A stretch of 64,000 nt of DNA from contig NZ_ABCG01000003.1 of the NCBI RefSeq assembly GCF_000181515.1, forward strand, positions 1-64,000, in the 5' to 3' direction. Position numbers and translations under genes: made by a program. The notes beneath the pieces are model-generated. The model did not search any database. It was not told where the DNA came from and saw only the letters and a program-made list of their open reading frames with translations. Source of the stretch: Erythrobacter sp. SD-21. Lineage in GTDB: Bacteria > Pseudomonadota > Alphaproteobacteria > Sphingomonadales > Sphingomonadaceae. Below are positions 48,457 through 58,643 of the stretch, piece after piece; position 1 is the stretch's first letter; each line of letters starts with the position of its first letter.

Positions 48457-51081
48457 TTAAGATCGGCTTTTCGCCGCCTCGGCCTTGAGCCGATAAAGCT
48501 CGTCCAGAGCCTCGCGCGGGGAGAGCGAATCGACATCCAGCGCGTCGAGCGCCTCGCGCAGCGCGTCGCACTGTTCCTCCTCGGCCTGCGCGGTCACGGC
48601 GAACAGCGGCAGATCGCCGAGCCCTGCTGCCAGACCGCCCGTTTCAGCGCGGCCCTTCTCCAGCTTGTCGAGCACCGCCTTGGCGCGCTTGATTACCGGC
48701 GGCGGCACACCCGCAAGCTTGGCTACCGACAGGCCATAACTGCGATCCGCCGCGCCCTTTGCCAGTTCGTGGAGAAGAACGAGATCGCCCTTCCATTCGC
48801 GCGCCCGGACATGGTGCAGGCTAAGCGCATCGCAGGTGTCGGCGAGCCGCGAGAGTTCGTGGTAGTGCGTGGCAAAGAGGCACCGGCACTTGAGCTGTTC
48901 GTGCACCGCCTCGACCACCGCCCAGGCGAGCGCCATGCCGTCATAAGTCGAGGTGCCGCGCCCGACTTCGTCGAGAATGACGAAGCTGCGGTCGGTGGCC
49001 TGGCTGAGGATGGCGGCGGTTTCGACCATTTCGACCATGAAGGTCGAGCGTCCGCGCGCCAGATTGTCCGACGCACCCACGCGGCTGAAGAGGCGGTCGG
49101 CAAGGCCGATGCGCGCCGCGGTCGCGGGCACGAAGCTGCCGGCCTGCGCGAGCAGCATGATGAGCGCGTTCTGCCGCAGGAAGGTCGATTTACCGCCCAT
49201 GTTGGGGCCGCCAATCAGCCATAGCCGGTCGTCCGAGCCCAGCGAGCAATCGTTGGCGACGAACCGCTCACCCGTCTTCGCCAGCGCTTGTTCGACCACG
49301 GGATGGCGTCCGCCGGTGACCTCCAGACACGGCTCGTGGAGAATGGCGGGCCGTGCCCAGTCGCCCTCGACCGCGCGTTCGGCCAGCGCAGCGGAGACAT
49401 CGATCCGGGCGAGCGCGGCGGCGGTGGCGGCGATTCCCTCGCGCGCGGCGGTGACTTCGCCGACCAGCTCCTCGAAATGGGATTCCTCGGCGGCCAGCGC
49501 ATGGGCGCCCGCTTCGGCGATGCGGCTGGCTTCCTCGTGCAGGCCGACCGAATTGAAGCGCACCGCGCCCGCCATGGTCTGGCGGTGGGTGAAGCCGCTG
49601 TCCTGCGCCATCAGCTTGTCGCCGTGCTTCGCGGGCACTTCGATGAAATAGCCGAGCACCTTGTTGTGCTTGATTTTGAGCGAGGGCGTGGCGGTCTCCT
49701 CGCGGTATTTCGCTTCGAGCGCGGCAATCGCCTTGCGCGCGTTGCCGCTGGTTTCACGCAAGGCGTCTAGCGCATGGTCGTAGCCGCTGGCGATAAAACC
49801 GCCCTGGCTGCGTTCGGTCGGCGGGGAGGGCACCAGGGCGCGGGCAAGGTGATCGACCAGCGCGGCATGGCCTCCGAGCGCGTCGATCGTGCGGACGAGC
49901 AGCGGGGGCAGGTCCGTGCTGGCGGAGAGCATGTCGCGCACGCGCCGCGCTTCGGACAGGCCATAGCGGATCTGGCCGAGATCACGCGGACTCCCGCGTC
50001 CCGCCACCAGCCGTCCCAGCGCGCGGCCGATGTCGGGCGCCTGCCGCAGCACGGCGCGCAAATCGGCACGCAGCAAGGGGTCCTCATGGAAATGCTGTAC
50101 GCTGGCGAGCCGCATTTCGATTGCGGCAAGGTCGGCGAGCGGGGCGGAGAGATCCTCCGCTAGCTGCCGCGCGCCCGCGCCCGTGGCGCAGCGGTCGATG
50201 CAGGCGATGAGGCTTCCTTCGCGCCCACCGTTCTGGGCAGCGAGGATTTCGAGGCTCGAGCGCGTGGCCGCATCCATGGCGAGATGCGCCCCGCTTCCGC
50301 GCGCGACCGGCGGCAGCAGGAAGGGCAGCTTCCCGCGCCCTGCATGGTCGAGATAGGCGATGAGGCCCGCGGCGGCGGCCAGCATGGGGCGCGAGAAATC
50401 GCCCAGACCTTCGAGCGTGGCGAGGCCGTGCAGCGCTTTGAGCCGCGCCTCGCCATCCTCGCTGCGGAAATCGTGGCGGGGGCGGGAAATCGTATCGAAG
50501 GGCGCGTCCTCCCAATCGTCCGGCCCCACGACCTCGCTCGCCCCGAGCCGCGCCAGCGCCGCATCGAGCCGCTCGGGACCGCACTCTTCCAGTTCCAACC
50601 GCCCGGTCGAGATATCGCAGGCCGCGATGCCCACACCGTCGCGCACCGGGGCCACGGCCACCAGCAGGTTCGCGCGCCGCGGCTCCAGCAGCGCTTCCTC
50701 GGTCAGCGTACCGGCGGTGACGAAGCGCACGATATCGCGCGAGACCAGCGCCTTGGAAACCGGCTTGCCCTCGCGCTTGGTGCGCTCCTTGGCTTCGTCG
50801 GGCGTTTCGGTCTGCTCGGCAATGGCGACGCGGCAGCCGCCCTTGATCAGCCGCGCGAGATACCCTTCCGCCGAATGCACCGGCACGCCGCACATCGGCA
50901 CGGGCGCGCCGCCATGCTCGCCGCGCGTGGTCAAGGCGATGTCCAGCACTTGGGCAGCGCGTTTGGCATCGTCGAAGAACAGCTCGAAAAAATCGCCCAT
51001 CCGGTAAAACAGCAGCGCCTCGCCTGCCTCTTCCTTAAGGGCGAGGTATTGCTGCATCATCGGGGTGGGTTTGTCGGCCAT
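48457..51081 (-). CDS. mutS: DNA mismatch repair protein MutS
   Basis: An 874-residue mismatch sensor. The mismatch-contact motif is in MGDFFELFFDDA (Phe-x-Glu). The connector, lever and clamp regions follow; the ATPase has Walker A GPNMGGKST and Walker B FVILDEVGRGTSTYDG, then ATHYHELSRL. The C-terminal dimerisation helix is in the last 40 residues. The length is normal. It is divergent from maeB, 115 bp away. Confidence 0.97.
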   Translation of the reverse strand: MADKPTPMMQQYLALKEEAGEALLFYRMGDFFELFFDDAKRAAQVLDIALTTRGEHGGAPVPMCGVPVHSAEGYLARLIKGGCRVAIAEQTETPDEAKERTKREGKPVSKALVSRDIVRFVTAGTLTEEALLEPRRANLLVAVAPVRDGVGIAACDISTGRLELEECGPERLDAALARLGASEVVGPDDWEDAPFDTISRPRHDFRSEDGEARLKALHGLATLEGLGDFSRPMLAAAAGLIAYLDHAGRGKLPFLLPPVARGSGAHLAMDAATRSSLEILAAQNGGREGSLIACIDRCATGAGARQLAEDLSAPLADLAAIEMRLASVQHFHEDPLLRADLRAVLRQAPDIGRALGRLVAGRGSPRDLGQIRYGLSEARRVRDMLSASTDLPPLLVRTIDALGGHAALVDHLARALVPSPPTERSQGGFIASGYDHALDALRETSGNARKAIAALEAKYREETATPSLKIKHNKVLGYFIEVPAKHGDKLMAQDSGFTHRQTMAGAVRFNSVGLHEEASRIAEAGAHALAAEESHFEELVGEVTAAREGIAATAAALARIDVSAALAERAVEGDWARPAILHEPCLEVTGGRHPVVEQALAKTGERFVANDCSLGSDDRLWLIGGPNMGGKSTFLRQNALIMLLAQAGSFVPATAARIGLADRLFSRVGASDNLARGRSTFMVEMVETAAILSQATDRSFVILDEVGRGTSTYDGMALAWAVVEAVHEQLKCRCLFATHYHELSRLADTCDALSLHHVRAREWKGDLVLLHELAKGAADRSYGLSVAKLAGVPPPVIKRAKAVLDKLEKGRAETGGLAAGLGDLPLFAVTAQAEEEQCDALREALDALDVDSLSPREALDELYRLKAEAAKSRS

Positions 51082-51196
51082 TGTGTCCAGCCGTAGCGGC
51101 CCACCGCGCGATTCGGGAAGCGATGCCGCCGGTGTTTCCCCTATGACTTGGCGAAAAATAGCCTTAGGGGCAGGGCCGTAACGTCAGAGGACCCTT

Positions 51197-53461
51197 ATGG
51201 CCGAAGAAAAGCAGACCGGTTTCAACACGCGCGAAGCGCTCTTTTACCACGAGACGATCCGTCCCGGTAAGATCGAGATCATCGCCAGCAAGCCGATGGC
51301 AACGCAGCGCGATCTCGCGCTTGCCTATTCGCCCGGCGTTGCCGCACCGGTCGAGGCGATTGCCGCAAATCCGCAGGATGCGGCACGCTATACCGCCCGT
51401 TCCAACCTCGTCGCGGTGATTTCCAACGGCACGGCCATCCTCGGCCTCGGCAATCTCGGCGCGCTGGCGTCGAAGCCGGTGATGGAAGGCAAGGCAGTCC
51501 TGTTCAAACGCTTCGCCGATGTCGATTCGATCGACCTCGAGCTCGATACCGAGGACCCGGAAGCCTTCATCAACGCGGTCGCCCTGATGGAGCCGAGCTT
51601 CGGCGGCATAAACCTCGAAGACATCGCCGCACCCGAATGCTTCATCATCGAGCAGGCGCTGCGCGAGAAGATGAACATACCCGTGATGCATGACGACCAG
51701 CACGGCACCGCGATCATTTCCGCCGCCGGTCTCATCAACGCCTGCCACCTGACGGGTCGCGATCTCGACACCGTCAAGATGGTGGTGAACGGCGCAGGCG
51801 CCTCGGCGCTGGCCTGTACCGCGCTGATCAAGGCGATGGGCGTCCGGCACGAAAACGTGATCGTCTGCGACCGCGCCGGGCCGATCTACCCGGGCCGCGA
51901 CAATGTCGACCAGTGGAAGAGCGCCCATGCGGTGGAAACGCCGCACCGCAGCCTCGAAGAAGCGCTCGAGGGGGCGGACGTCTTCCTCGGCCTGTCCGCG
52001 GCCGGTGCCCTGAAGCCCGAGTGGGTCGCGAAGATGGCCGACAAGCCGATCATCTTCGCCATGGCCAATCCCGTGCCCGAGATCATGCCGGAAGACGCCA
52101 AGGCGGTGCGCCCCGATGCGATCATCGCCACGGGCCGTTCGGACTATCCGAACCAGGTCAACAACGTGCTTGGCTTCCCCTTCATTTTCCGCGGCGCGCT
52201 CGACGTGCAGGCGACCGCGATCAACGAGGAAATGAAGATCGCCGCCGCGCGCGCCATCGCCGAACTCGCCCGCGAGCGTGTGCCCGAGGAAGTGGCCGCC
52301 GCCTATGGCGTGACGCATCAGTTCGGCGAGGAATACATCATCCCCGCCCCCTTCGATCCGCGCCTGATGGATGTCGTCTCTTCCGCCGTGGCGCAGGCCG
52401 CGATGGACAGCGGCGTTGCGCAGAAGCCGATCGAGGACATGGACGCCTACCGCCACCAGCTGAAGGCGCGTCTCAACCCGACCACCGGCGCCCTCACCAA
52501 TATCTACGAGCAGGCCAAGGCCAATCCCAAGCGGATGGTGTTCGCCGAAGCCGAAGAAGACGTGGCCCTGCGCGCAGCCATCCAGTACCGCGACTATGGC
52601 TATGGCGAACCGATCCTGGTGGGCCGTACCGAGAAGGTTCTCGCCAAGCTCAAGGAGCTGGGGGTCGACGATCCGGACGACTGGATCATCGAGAACTCGA
52701 ACGTGTCGGACAAGGTCCCGGCCATGGTCGACTATCTCTACAAGCGCCTCCAGCGCCGCGGCTATACCGAGCGCGATGTGGGCCGCATGGTCAACCAGGA
52801 ACGCAATGTCTTCGCCGCCCTGCTGGTGGCGCTAGGACACGGGCACGGCATGGTTTCGGGTCTCACCCGGACCTTCGCCCAGACCGCACGCGAGGTGGCC
52901 CGCGTGATCGATCCCAAGCCCGGCGCGACGCCGTTCGGCATTCACATGATGGTCGGCAAGAACCAGACCACCTTCCTTGCCGATACCACGATAAACGAAC
53001 GCCCGACCGCGGCCGAGCTGGCGCATATCGCCAAGGAAACCGCCGCCGTGGCGCGGCGCATGGGGCATGAGCCGCGCGTCGCCTTCCTGTCCTATTCGAC
53101 CTTCGGCAATCCGTCCGGCCAGTGGCTCGGCAATATTCGCGATGCGGTAGCGCTGCTCGATGCGGAGGAGGGCCTCGATTTCGAATACGAAGGCGAGATG
53201 GCTCCCGATGCCGCGCTCAACCCCAAGGTGATGGCGCTTTATCCCTTCAGCCGCCTGTCGGGTCCGGCCAATGTCCTCATCATGCCCGGTCTCCAGTCGG
53301 CCAATCTCTCGGCCAAGCTGCTGCGCGAACTGGGCGGGGAAACCACGATCGGCCCGATGATGATCGGCAGCGAAAAGCCGGTGCAGATTGCCCCGATGAC
53401 CGCAATCGCGCCCGATCTCCTGACCCTGGCCGTGCTCGCGAGCGCGGGCGTGGTGGGCTGA
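51197..53461 (+). CDS. maeB: NADP-dependent malic enzyme with phosphotransacetylase-like domain
   Basis: A 754-residue multimodular malic enzyme converting malate to pyruvate. Residues 1 to about 430 form the malic enzyme part (SPGVAAPVEAIA, GLGNLGALASKPVMEGKAVLFKRF, DDQHGTAIISAAGLINA, NGAGASALACTALIKAMG). The rest is a PTA-like domain (RMVFAEAEEDVALRAA, KNQTTFLADTTINERPTAAELAHIA), which in MaeB is regulatory. TCAGAGGACCC precedes the ATG. A class V aminotransferase gene follows after 12 bp. Confidence 0.95.
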   Translation: MAEEKQTGFNTREALFYHETIRPGKIEIIASKPMATQRDLALAYSPGVAAPVEAIAANPQDAARYTARSNLVAVISNGTAILGLGNLGALASKPVMEGKAVLFKRFADVDSIDLELDTEDPEAFINAVALMEPSFGGINLEDIAAPECFIIEQALREKMNIPVMHDDQHGTAIISAAGLINACHLTGRDLDTVKMVVNGAGASALACTALIKAMGVRHENVIVCDRAGPIYPGRDNVDQWKSAHAVETPHRSLEEALEGADVFLGLSAAGALKPEWVAKMADKPIIFAMANPVPEIMPEDAKAVRPDAIIATGRSDYPNQVNNVLGFPFIFRGALDVQATAINEEMKIAAARAIAELARERVPEEVAAAYGVTHQFGEEYIIPAPFDPRLMDVVSSAVAQAAMDSGVAQKPIEDMDAYRHQLKARLNPTTGALTNIYEQAKANPKRMVFAEAEEDVALRAAIQYRDYGYGEPILVGRTEKVLAKLKELGVDDPDDWIIENSNVSDKVPAMVDYLYKRLQRRGYTERDVGRMVNQERNVFAALLVALGHGHGMVSGLTRTFAQTAREVARVIDPKPGATPFGIHMMVGKNQTTFLADTTINERPTAAELAHIAKETAAVARRMGHEPRVAFLSYSTFGNPSGQWLGNIRDAVALLDAEEGLDFEYEGEMAPDAALNPKVMALYPFSRLSGPANVLIMPGLQSANLSAKLLRELGGETTIGPMMIGSEKPVQIAPMTAIAPDLLTLAVLASAGVVG

Positions 53462-53473
53462 GGACACAACGCT

Positions 53474-54616
53474 TTGGCCCGCATCGCTTCGCAGCGGCAT
53501 CGCTTCGCGATTCCGCAAGACGTCCACTACCTGAACTGCGCCTATATGGGGCCGCTCAGCCATGAGGTGAGCGAGGCGATGGTCGCGGGCGCGCGGGCAA
53601 AGGAACAGCCGTGGAATTTCCGCCCGGCGGATTTTTTCCGCATCACCGAGGATTTCCGCAGCCGCGCCGCCAAGCTAACCGAAGTTGATGCAGACTGCAT
53701 CGCGGTGGTCCCTTCAGTTAGCTATGGCCTCGCCGTGGCGGCTGCAAACCTGCCGGTGGCGCGGGGCCAGACAATCGTAACGCTGGGTGACCAGTTCCCC
53801 TCAAACGTCTATATCTGGCAAGAGAAAGCGAAGCACTGCGGCGGTGACGTGATCGCGGTCGCGCGTGCCTCGCACGATTGCTGGACCGAGGCGGTTCTGG
53901 ACGCCATCGGAGCGGATACGGCGGTGGTCGCCGTGCCGCATAACCACTGGGCCGATGGCCGGATCGTCGATCTCGTGCGGGTTGGAGAGAAAGCCCGCGA
54001 ACACGGGGCCGCGCTGGTGCTCGACCTCACGCAATCGCTGGGCGCGATGCCGCTCGATTTCGCACAAGTGCAGCCCGATTTCGCCGTCGCCGCCTGCTAC
54101 AAATGGCTGATGGGGCCCTATGGCGTGGGCATGCTCTATGTCGCCCCGAAGCATCACGGCGGCGAGCCGATCGAGCACAATTGGATCAACCGCGCGGGCT
54201 CGGAGGATTTCGCGCGGCTGGTCGATTACCGCGACGATTTCCAGCCCGGCGCGCGGCGTTTCGACATGGGCGAGAAATCCAACGCCCCGCTGCTGATGGG
54301 CGCAGGCGCGGCGCTCGATTTCCTGATGGAATTCGGTGTGGAGGCCATCCCGGAGGAGCTGGGCGAGCGCACCGAGGAACTCGCCCGCGAAGCCGGTTCG
54401 CTGGGCCTTACATCGGCCCCTCTCGGCACGCGTGCCCCGCATTTCCTGTCGTTGGGATTCCCCGAAGGCGTGCCGGAGGGCCTGACCGAGACCCTGGCCG
54501 AGCGGCAGGTCCACGTTTCGCTGCGCGGCACCTCGTTGCGAGTCACGCCGCACCTCTACAACACGCCTGCCGATACCCAGGTGCTGATCGAAACGCTGCG
54601 CGACTGCCTCGGCTGA
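53474..54616 (+). CDS. Aminotransferase class V-fold PLP enzyme
   Basis: A 380-residue PLP enzyme of fold type I. PLP contacts are in VPSVSYGLAVAAANL, VPHNHWADG, VLDLTQSLGAMPLDF and the lysine in AACYKWLMGPYGVGMLY. It is nearest to cysteine desulfurase/kynureninase-like enzymes; the substrate is not clear. The start is a TTG 12 bp after maeB; the first residues (ASQRHRFAIPQDVHYLNCAYMGP) are typical for the family. Confidence 0.85.
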   Translation: MARIASQRHRFAIPQDVHYLNCAYMGPLSHEVSEAMVAGARAKEQPWNFRPADFFRITEDFRSRAAKLTEVDADCIAVVPSVSYGLAVAAANLPVARGQTIVTLGDQFPSNVYIWQEKAKHCGGDVIAVARASHDCWTEAVLDAIGADTAVVAVPHNHWADGRIVDLVRVGEKAREHGAALVLDLTQSLGAMPLDFAQVQPDFAVAACYKWLMGPYGVGMLYVAPKHHGGEPIEHNWINRAGSEDFARLVDYRDDFQPGARRFDMGEKSNAPLLMGAGAALDFLMEFGVEAIPEELGERTEELAREAGSLGLTSAPLGTRAPHFLSLGFPEGVPEGLTETLAERQVHVSLRGTSLRVTPHLYNTPADTQVLIETLRDCLG

Positions 54617-54732
54617 CCGAAGCTTCGCAACGGCTCGTCTACCGCCCTTGGCGCGGTTCACATTTTGGCAAGCGGCCGGGCGGTTAAGCGCCTTTCCACG
54701 TGCAAGGGATCGCACACAGCAAAGGACAATTC

Positions 54733-55335
54733 ATGAAGAAGATTATCGCCACCGCCGTCCTCGGCGCCGGCCTCGCCGCAACCCCTGCCATGGCGCAGAG
54801 CACCGCGCCCGGCGGCCTCTACGTCGGCGCCATCGGCGGCTATGAAGGCGTCGATGTCGAGAGCGCCGATGGGACGGCCACGGCCAGCGCCGACAGCGCG
54901 GTTTACGGCATCAACGCCGGTTACGACCTCAGCCTTGGCGGCGCTTTCGTCGGCATCGAAGGCGAGCTTTCGACCAGCAATGGCGACACGAGCTTCCCCG
55001 ACAGCTTTGGCGGCGCGCGCGAAGGTCTGGAAACGGGCGGCCAGTATTACATCGGCGCCCGCGCCGGTTTCGCGCTGACCCCCGGCATCGCCGCCTACGG
55101 CAAGGTCGGTTACACCGCGCTCGACACCACCGCCTTCACCTCCAGCGGTTCGCTGGGCGATCTGAAGGAAAACGCTGACGGCCTGCGCTATGGCGCCGGT
55201 CTTCAGGTCGCGCTGCCCGGCCCGCTCGAAGCGCGCCTCGAATATCGCCGCTCGAAGTACAACGATCTCGCCGATGTCGACCAGGGCGATGCCATGACCG
55301 ACCAGGTTGTCGCGGGTCTCGCGGTTCGTTTCTAA
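54733..55335 (+). CDS. Outer-membrane beta-barrel protein, porin-family OMP_b-brl type
   Basis: A 200-residue protein with signal peptide (ending AMAQ) and an 8-strand barrel ending in AVRF, the usual C-terminal aromatic signature. YVGAIGGYEGVDVES, YGINAGYDLSLGGAFVGIEGELS, YYIGARAGFALTPGIAAYGKVGYT and LEARLEYRRSKYNDL follow the Omp25/31 pattern. AAAGGACAATTC gives a clean start at 54733. Confidence 0.87.
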   Translation: MKKIIATAVLGAGLAATPAMAQSTAPGGLYVGAIGGYEGVDVESADGTATASADSAVYGINAGYDLSLGGAFVGIEGELSTSNGDTSFPDSFGGAREGLETGGQYYIGARAGFALTPGIAAYGKVGYTALDTTAFTSSGSLGDLKENADGLRYGAGLQVALPGPLEARLEYRRSKYNDLADVDQGDAMTDQVVAGLAVRF

Positions 55336-55350
55336 GGCGCCAGCGCTCAG

Positions 55351-55998
55351 CTAGAACGGCAGGGCCTTGCCGGTGTGGTCGACATATGCGTAGCCCCCTT
55401 GCGCGTTCTCGACGACATCGGCGAGGCCCTTTGCGCTTTCCTCGACCGTGATCTTTGCGTTCGGCCCGCCCATGTCGGTCTGCACCCAGCCGGGATGGAG
55501 CGAGAGCACGGCGATATCACGCTCGGCCGCGTCCTGTTCGGCGATGCCCTTGGCGAGCATGTTCTGTGCGGTCTTGCTAGTACGATAAAGTTCGTAGCCG
55601 CCCGAGCTGTCCTCGATCGAACCCATCAGCGAGCTCATGAAGGATAGCGACCCGCCGTCCCTGATTTTCGGGAGCAGGGTCTTGCCGAGATGCGCAGGAC
55701 CGAAGGCGTTGGTCATCATGACCTTGGCGACTTCATCGGCTGTCGCCTTCTCACTCGATTGATGTTCGGCGCCCGTAATTCCGGCGTTGACGATCACCGC
55801 GTCGAATTCGCCGTCGATGTCGAAGGTCGACGGATCGGTCACGTCGAGCGTGGCGACGTTCACGCCGTCGAGCGCGTGAAGGTCGTCGCTCTTCGAGCGT
55901 TCGGTGCCGGTCACCTCCCACCCGCGCGACTTGAATTCCTGCGAGAGGCCGAGGCCGATGCCGCGCGATGCGCCGACGATAAGGATATGCTTGCTCAT
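55351..55998 (-). CDS. Short-chain dehydrogenase/reductase
   Basis: A 215-residue classical-type SDR. NAD(P) binding is by GASRGIGLGLS, NAG is in VIVNAGITG, the serine is in SFMSSLMG, and the catalytic Tyr/Lys pair is in YRTSK. HPGWVQTDMGG follows. It resembles the CsgA/C-factor-like short SDRs. It lies 11 bp after the aldehyde dehydrogenase gene in the same direction. Confidence 0.88.
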   Translation of the reverse strand: MSKHILIVGASRGIGLGLSQEFKSRGWEVTGTERSKSDDLHALDGVNVATLDVTDPSTFDIDGEFDAVIVNAGITGAEHQSSEKATADEVAKVMMTNAFGPAHLGKTLLPKIRDGGSLSFMSSLMGSIEDSSGGYELYRTSKTAQNMLAKGIAEQDAAERDIAVLSLHPGWVQTDMGGPNAKITVEESAKGLADVVENAQGGYAYVDHTGKALPF

Positions 55999-56009
55999 TC
56001 GTGTGTCTC

Positions 56010-57377
56010 CTAGGCCGGGTGGACCAGCGTCTTGAGGTTCATGAATTCATGGAGGCCGAACTCGGCCAATTCGCGCCCGTGGCCTGAGCGCTTGATGCCG
56101 CCGAAGGGCGCTTCGATCTTTGAGCCGTTGACCGCGTTGAAGGTGGTCATGCCCGCTTCGATGGCGTTGGCGAAGTGCTCCTTCTCGTCCTCGTCATTGG
56201 TCCAGACCGCCGAGCCGAGGCCATAGGGGATGGCGTTGGCGATGGTGGTCGCCTCCTCGATATCCTTCGCCCTGTAGAGCTGCCCGACGGGGCCGAAAAT
56301 CTCATCTGTTCCCGTTTCGCCTGCGAGCGGGACGTCGGTGAGAAGGCCGGGGGTCATCCAGGCGCCCGGCTGGTCGATCTTCTCCGCGCCGAACAGCAGG
56401 GTGCAGCCCTCTTCTTTGGCCTTCTCGACCTGCTGCAGCACCGTGTAGCGCTGGCCTTCGCTCGACAGCGGACCGAGTTCCGTGTCGTCCTCCATCGGAT
56501 CGCCCAGCTTCACGTCCTTCAGCGCAGCAATGAACCGCTCCGCGAAATCGTCGTAAATATCGGCGTGGACGATGGTGCGCTTGCCGCAGATGCAGGACTG
56601 GCCGTTGTTCTGGATGCGCGCGGTGACCGCGTCCTTCACCGCCTGCTTCATATCGGCCGAAGGCATCACGATGAAGGGATCGGTCCCGCCCAGTTCGAGC
56701 ACGACCTTTTTCAGGTTCTTGCCCGCGCGCTCCGCCACGGCGCTGCCCGCGCTCTCGCTCCCTGTGAGCGTGGCGGCGACCACGCGCGGGTCGTCGATCA
56801 CCGCGCCGATGGGGTCGGAGGATACGCACAGGTTCTGGAACAGGCCCTCGGGCCCGCCGGCCTCGAGCACCAGCTCTTCCATCCGCGCGGCGACGCCCTG
56901 CACGAGGCTGGCGTGCTTCAGCAGCCCGACATTGCCCGCAAGGATTGTTGGCGCGAGGAAGCGGATGACCTGCCAATAGGGGAAGTTCCATGGCATCACA
57001 GCCAGCACCGGGCCCTGCGGCAACCAGCGCCCTTCTGCGCGGCCGCCATCGGACAGGTCCCAGAACTTCGATTGCAGCATCGGCGGCCCGTGCTCGGCGT
57101 AGTACTGCAGCAGGTCCGCGCATTTCTGCACTTCGGCGCGCGCCTGCGTGATCGGCTTACCCATTTCGTCCACTGCGAGGCGGGCGAGCTCTTCCTTGTT
57201 GCTCTCGTAAAGGTCGCCGAGCGCAGTCAGGACTTTCGTGCGTTCGTCCAGCCCGGAGGTCCGCCAATCACGATAGGTGCGCGTCGCGGCCTCCAGTTTC
57301 CGGTCGATGCCGTTCTCGTCGAGCGTCTCATAGGTGGCAATAGTCTCGCCGGTCGCGGGATTGGTGGTGGTGATCAA
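56010..57377 (-). CDS. NAD(P)-dependent aldehyde dehydrogenase (succinate-semialdehyde type)
   Basis: A 455-residue aldehyde dehydrogenase. The general-base Glu is in LELGGTDPFIV and the catalytic Cys in NNGQSCICGKRTIVH. PWNFPYWQVIRFLAPT and FGPVGQLYRA are family motifs. Residues near the start (INPAT-like TTNPATGETIATYETL) match short succinate-semialdehyde dehydrogenases (Sad type). The SDR gene follows 11 bp later, so a shared aldehyde or alcohol detoxification unit is possible. Confidence 0.88.
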   Translation of the reverse strand: MITTTNPATGETIATYETLDENGIDRKLEAATRTYRDWRTSGLDERTKVLTALGDLYESNKEELARLAVDEMGKPITQARAEVQKCADLLQYYAEHGPPMLQSKFWDLSDGGRAEGRWLPQGPVLAVMPWNFPYWQVIRFLAPTILAGNVGLLKHASLVQGVAARMEELVLEAGGPEGLFQNLCVSSDPIGAVIDDPRVVAATLTGSESAGSAVAERAGKNLKKVVLELGGTDPFIVMPSADMKQAVKDAVTARIQNNGQSCICGKRTIVHADIYDDFAERFIAALKDVKLGDPMEDDTELGPLSSEGQRYTVLQQVEKAKEEGCTLLFGAEKIDQPGAWMTPGLLTDVPLAGETGTDEIFGPVGQLYRAKDIEEATTIANAIPYGLGSAVWTNDEDEKEHFANAIEAGMTTFNAVNGSKIEAPFGGIKRSGHGRELAEFGLHEFMNLKTLVHPA

Positions 57378-57433
57378 GGAAGGGCTCCGGGTTGGATAGT
57401 CCCTTCATCAATCGCCGCAGCCCTTGCGCGTTC

Positions 57434-58135
57434 CTACTTCCGCCGGAAACGGAAGTACCAGACCTCGTGGTCATAGGTGGTGCGCGCCTTGTGTTCGTAG
57501 CGCGTCTCGCACCAGCCCGAGGGGCGGGCTTCCCAGCTGTGCCGGTCGTCGACCACCCACTCGAACACGTCGGTGAAGCGGCGCATGACCATCAGCGCGT
57601 GGCGCAGGTAGACGGGGTGGTCGGTGCCGAAGCGAAACTCGCCGCCCGGTTTCAGCTTATCGGCAAACATCTTCACCGGCCCATCGTTCATCATCCGGCG
57701 CTTGGCGTGCTTGTTCTTGGGCCAGGGGTCGGGATGGAGCAGGTAGAGCATGGTCAGCCCGCCATCGGGCACACGGGCCAGCGCATCCAGCGCGTCGCCA
57801 TGATGGATGCGGACGTTGGCAAGGCCTCCCTCGCGGACATGGGTGAGCGCTTGCGCCACGCCATTGAGGAAGGGCTCGGCGCCGATGAAGCCGTGGTTGG
57901 GCAGCATGTCGGCGCGGTAGGCCATGTGCTCGCCGCCGCCGAAGCCGATCTCGAAGTGCAACGGGCGGTCGAAGCCGAACAGCCCCTCGGCCGTCACCGG
58001 GCCTTCGGTGGGCACGGCGATCTGCGGCAACAGTCTGTCGACCAACTCCTGCTGTCCGCTGCGCAGGGGCTTGCCCTGGCTGCGGCCATAGAGCCGGTTG
58101 AGCGTTGTCGGATCGCCTTCCTTGAATGCAGACAT
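57434..58135 (-). CDS. trmB: tRNA (guanine-N7)-methyltransferase
   Basis: A 233-residue SAM-dependent enzyme modifying G46 of tRNA. It has IGFGGGEHMAYRADMLP for SAM binding and the TrmB motif LLHPDPWPKNKHAKRRM, with a C-terminal EWVVDDRHSWEARPSGWCETRYEHKA. The ATG at 58135 gives the normal start; a longer version from 58153 is possible. Confidence 0.94.
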   Translation of the reverse strand: MSAFKEGDPTTLNRLYGRSQGKPLRSGQQELVDRLLPQIAVPTEGPVTAEGLFGFDRPLHFEIGFGGGEHMAYRADMLPNHGFIGAEPFLNGVAQALTHVREGGLANVRIHHGDALDALARVPDGGLTMLYLLHPDPWPKNKHAKRRMMNDGPVKMFADKLKPGGEFRFGTDHPVYLRHALMVMRRFTDVFEWVVDDRHSWEARPSGWCETRYEHKARTTYDHEVWYFRFRRK

Positions 58136-58196
58136 GACCGCCGCGCTAAGCAAATCGGCCTGCGCTTGTCCAGCACGAGGAGGTGGCGGGTCGCGC

Positions 58197-58643
58197 CTAG
58201 TGCGAGCGACCGGGGCTTGCTGCCATGCTCGGCTCTAGCGCCACTTGCGCGCTGGCAAGCTCGCGCAACTCCTGGATGTGCTCGATCACTTCCATAAGGA
58301 CATGCGGCAGTACCGGTTTGCGCAGGATGCGGTCGGGCTGCTTGCCTTCCATCCGCGAGGCGATGTCGTTGATGTCCCACGCCGTCACCAGGATGGTGCT
58401 GAGTTTCGGATGGCGTTCCTTCGCCTCCGAAATTAGTTCCAGCCCGTTACGGTCACCCTCGAGATTGAAATCGAGGATAAGGAAATCGGGTTTCTCCCAC
58501 TCGACGAGGCGCATCGCCTCGTTCGCGCTCACGGCGCTGCCGGCGACGGGAAAGCCCGCCGAACGGCACATTTCGCCCATCATGAAGGATAAAATTGGAT
58601 CGTCTTCGACAATGACAACTGTCGGGTGTGTTTCCTGCGACAT
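58197..58643 (-). CDS. Receiver-only response regulator (paralogue 1)
   Basis: A 148-residue single receiver domain with a short tail. Acidic pocket at Glu13-Asp14-Asp15, phosphoryl site Asp58 in FLILDFNLEGDR, Thr in TILVTAWDINDIA and Lys in ILRKPVLPHVL. No output domain. It aligns without gaps over the first 110 residues to the regulator at 60096-60521, and the two flank an MscS-type gene. It may act as a phosphate sink or adaptor. The partner kinase is not in the window. Confidence 0.88.
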   Translation of the reverse strand: MSQETHPTVVIVEDDPILSFMMGEMCRSAGFPVAGSAVSANEAMRLVEWEKPDFLILDFNLEGDRNGLELISEAKERHPKLSTILVTAWDINDIASRMEGKQPDRILRKPVLPHVLMEVIEHIQELRELASAQVALEPSMAASPGRSH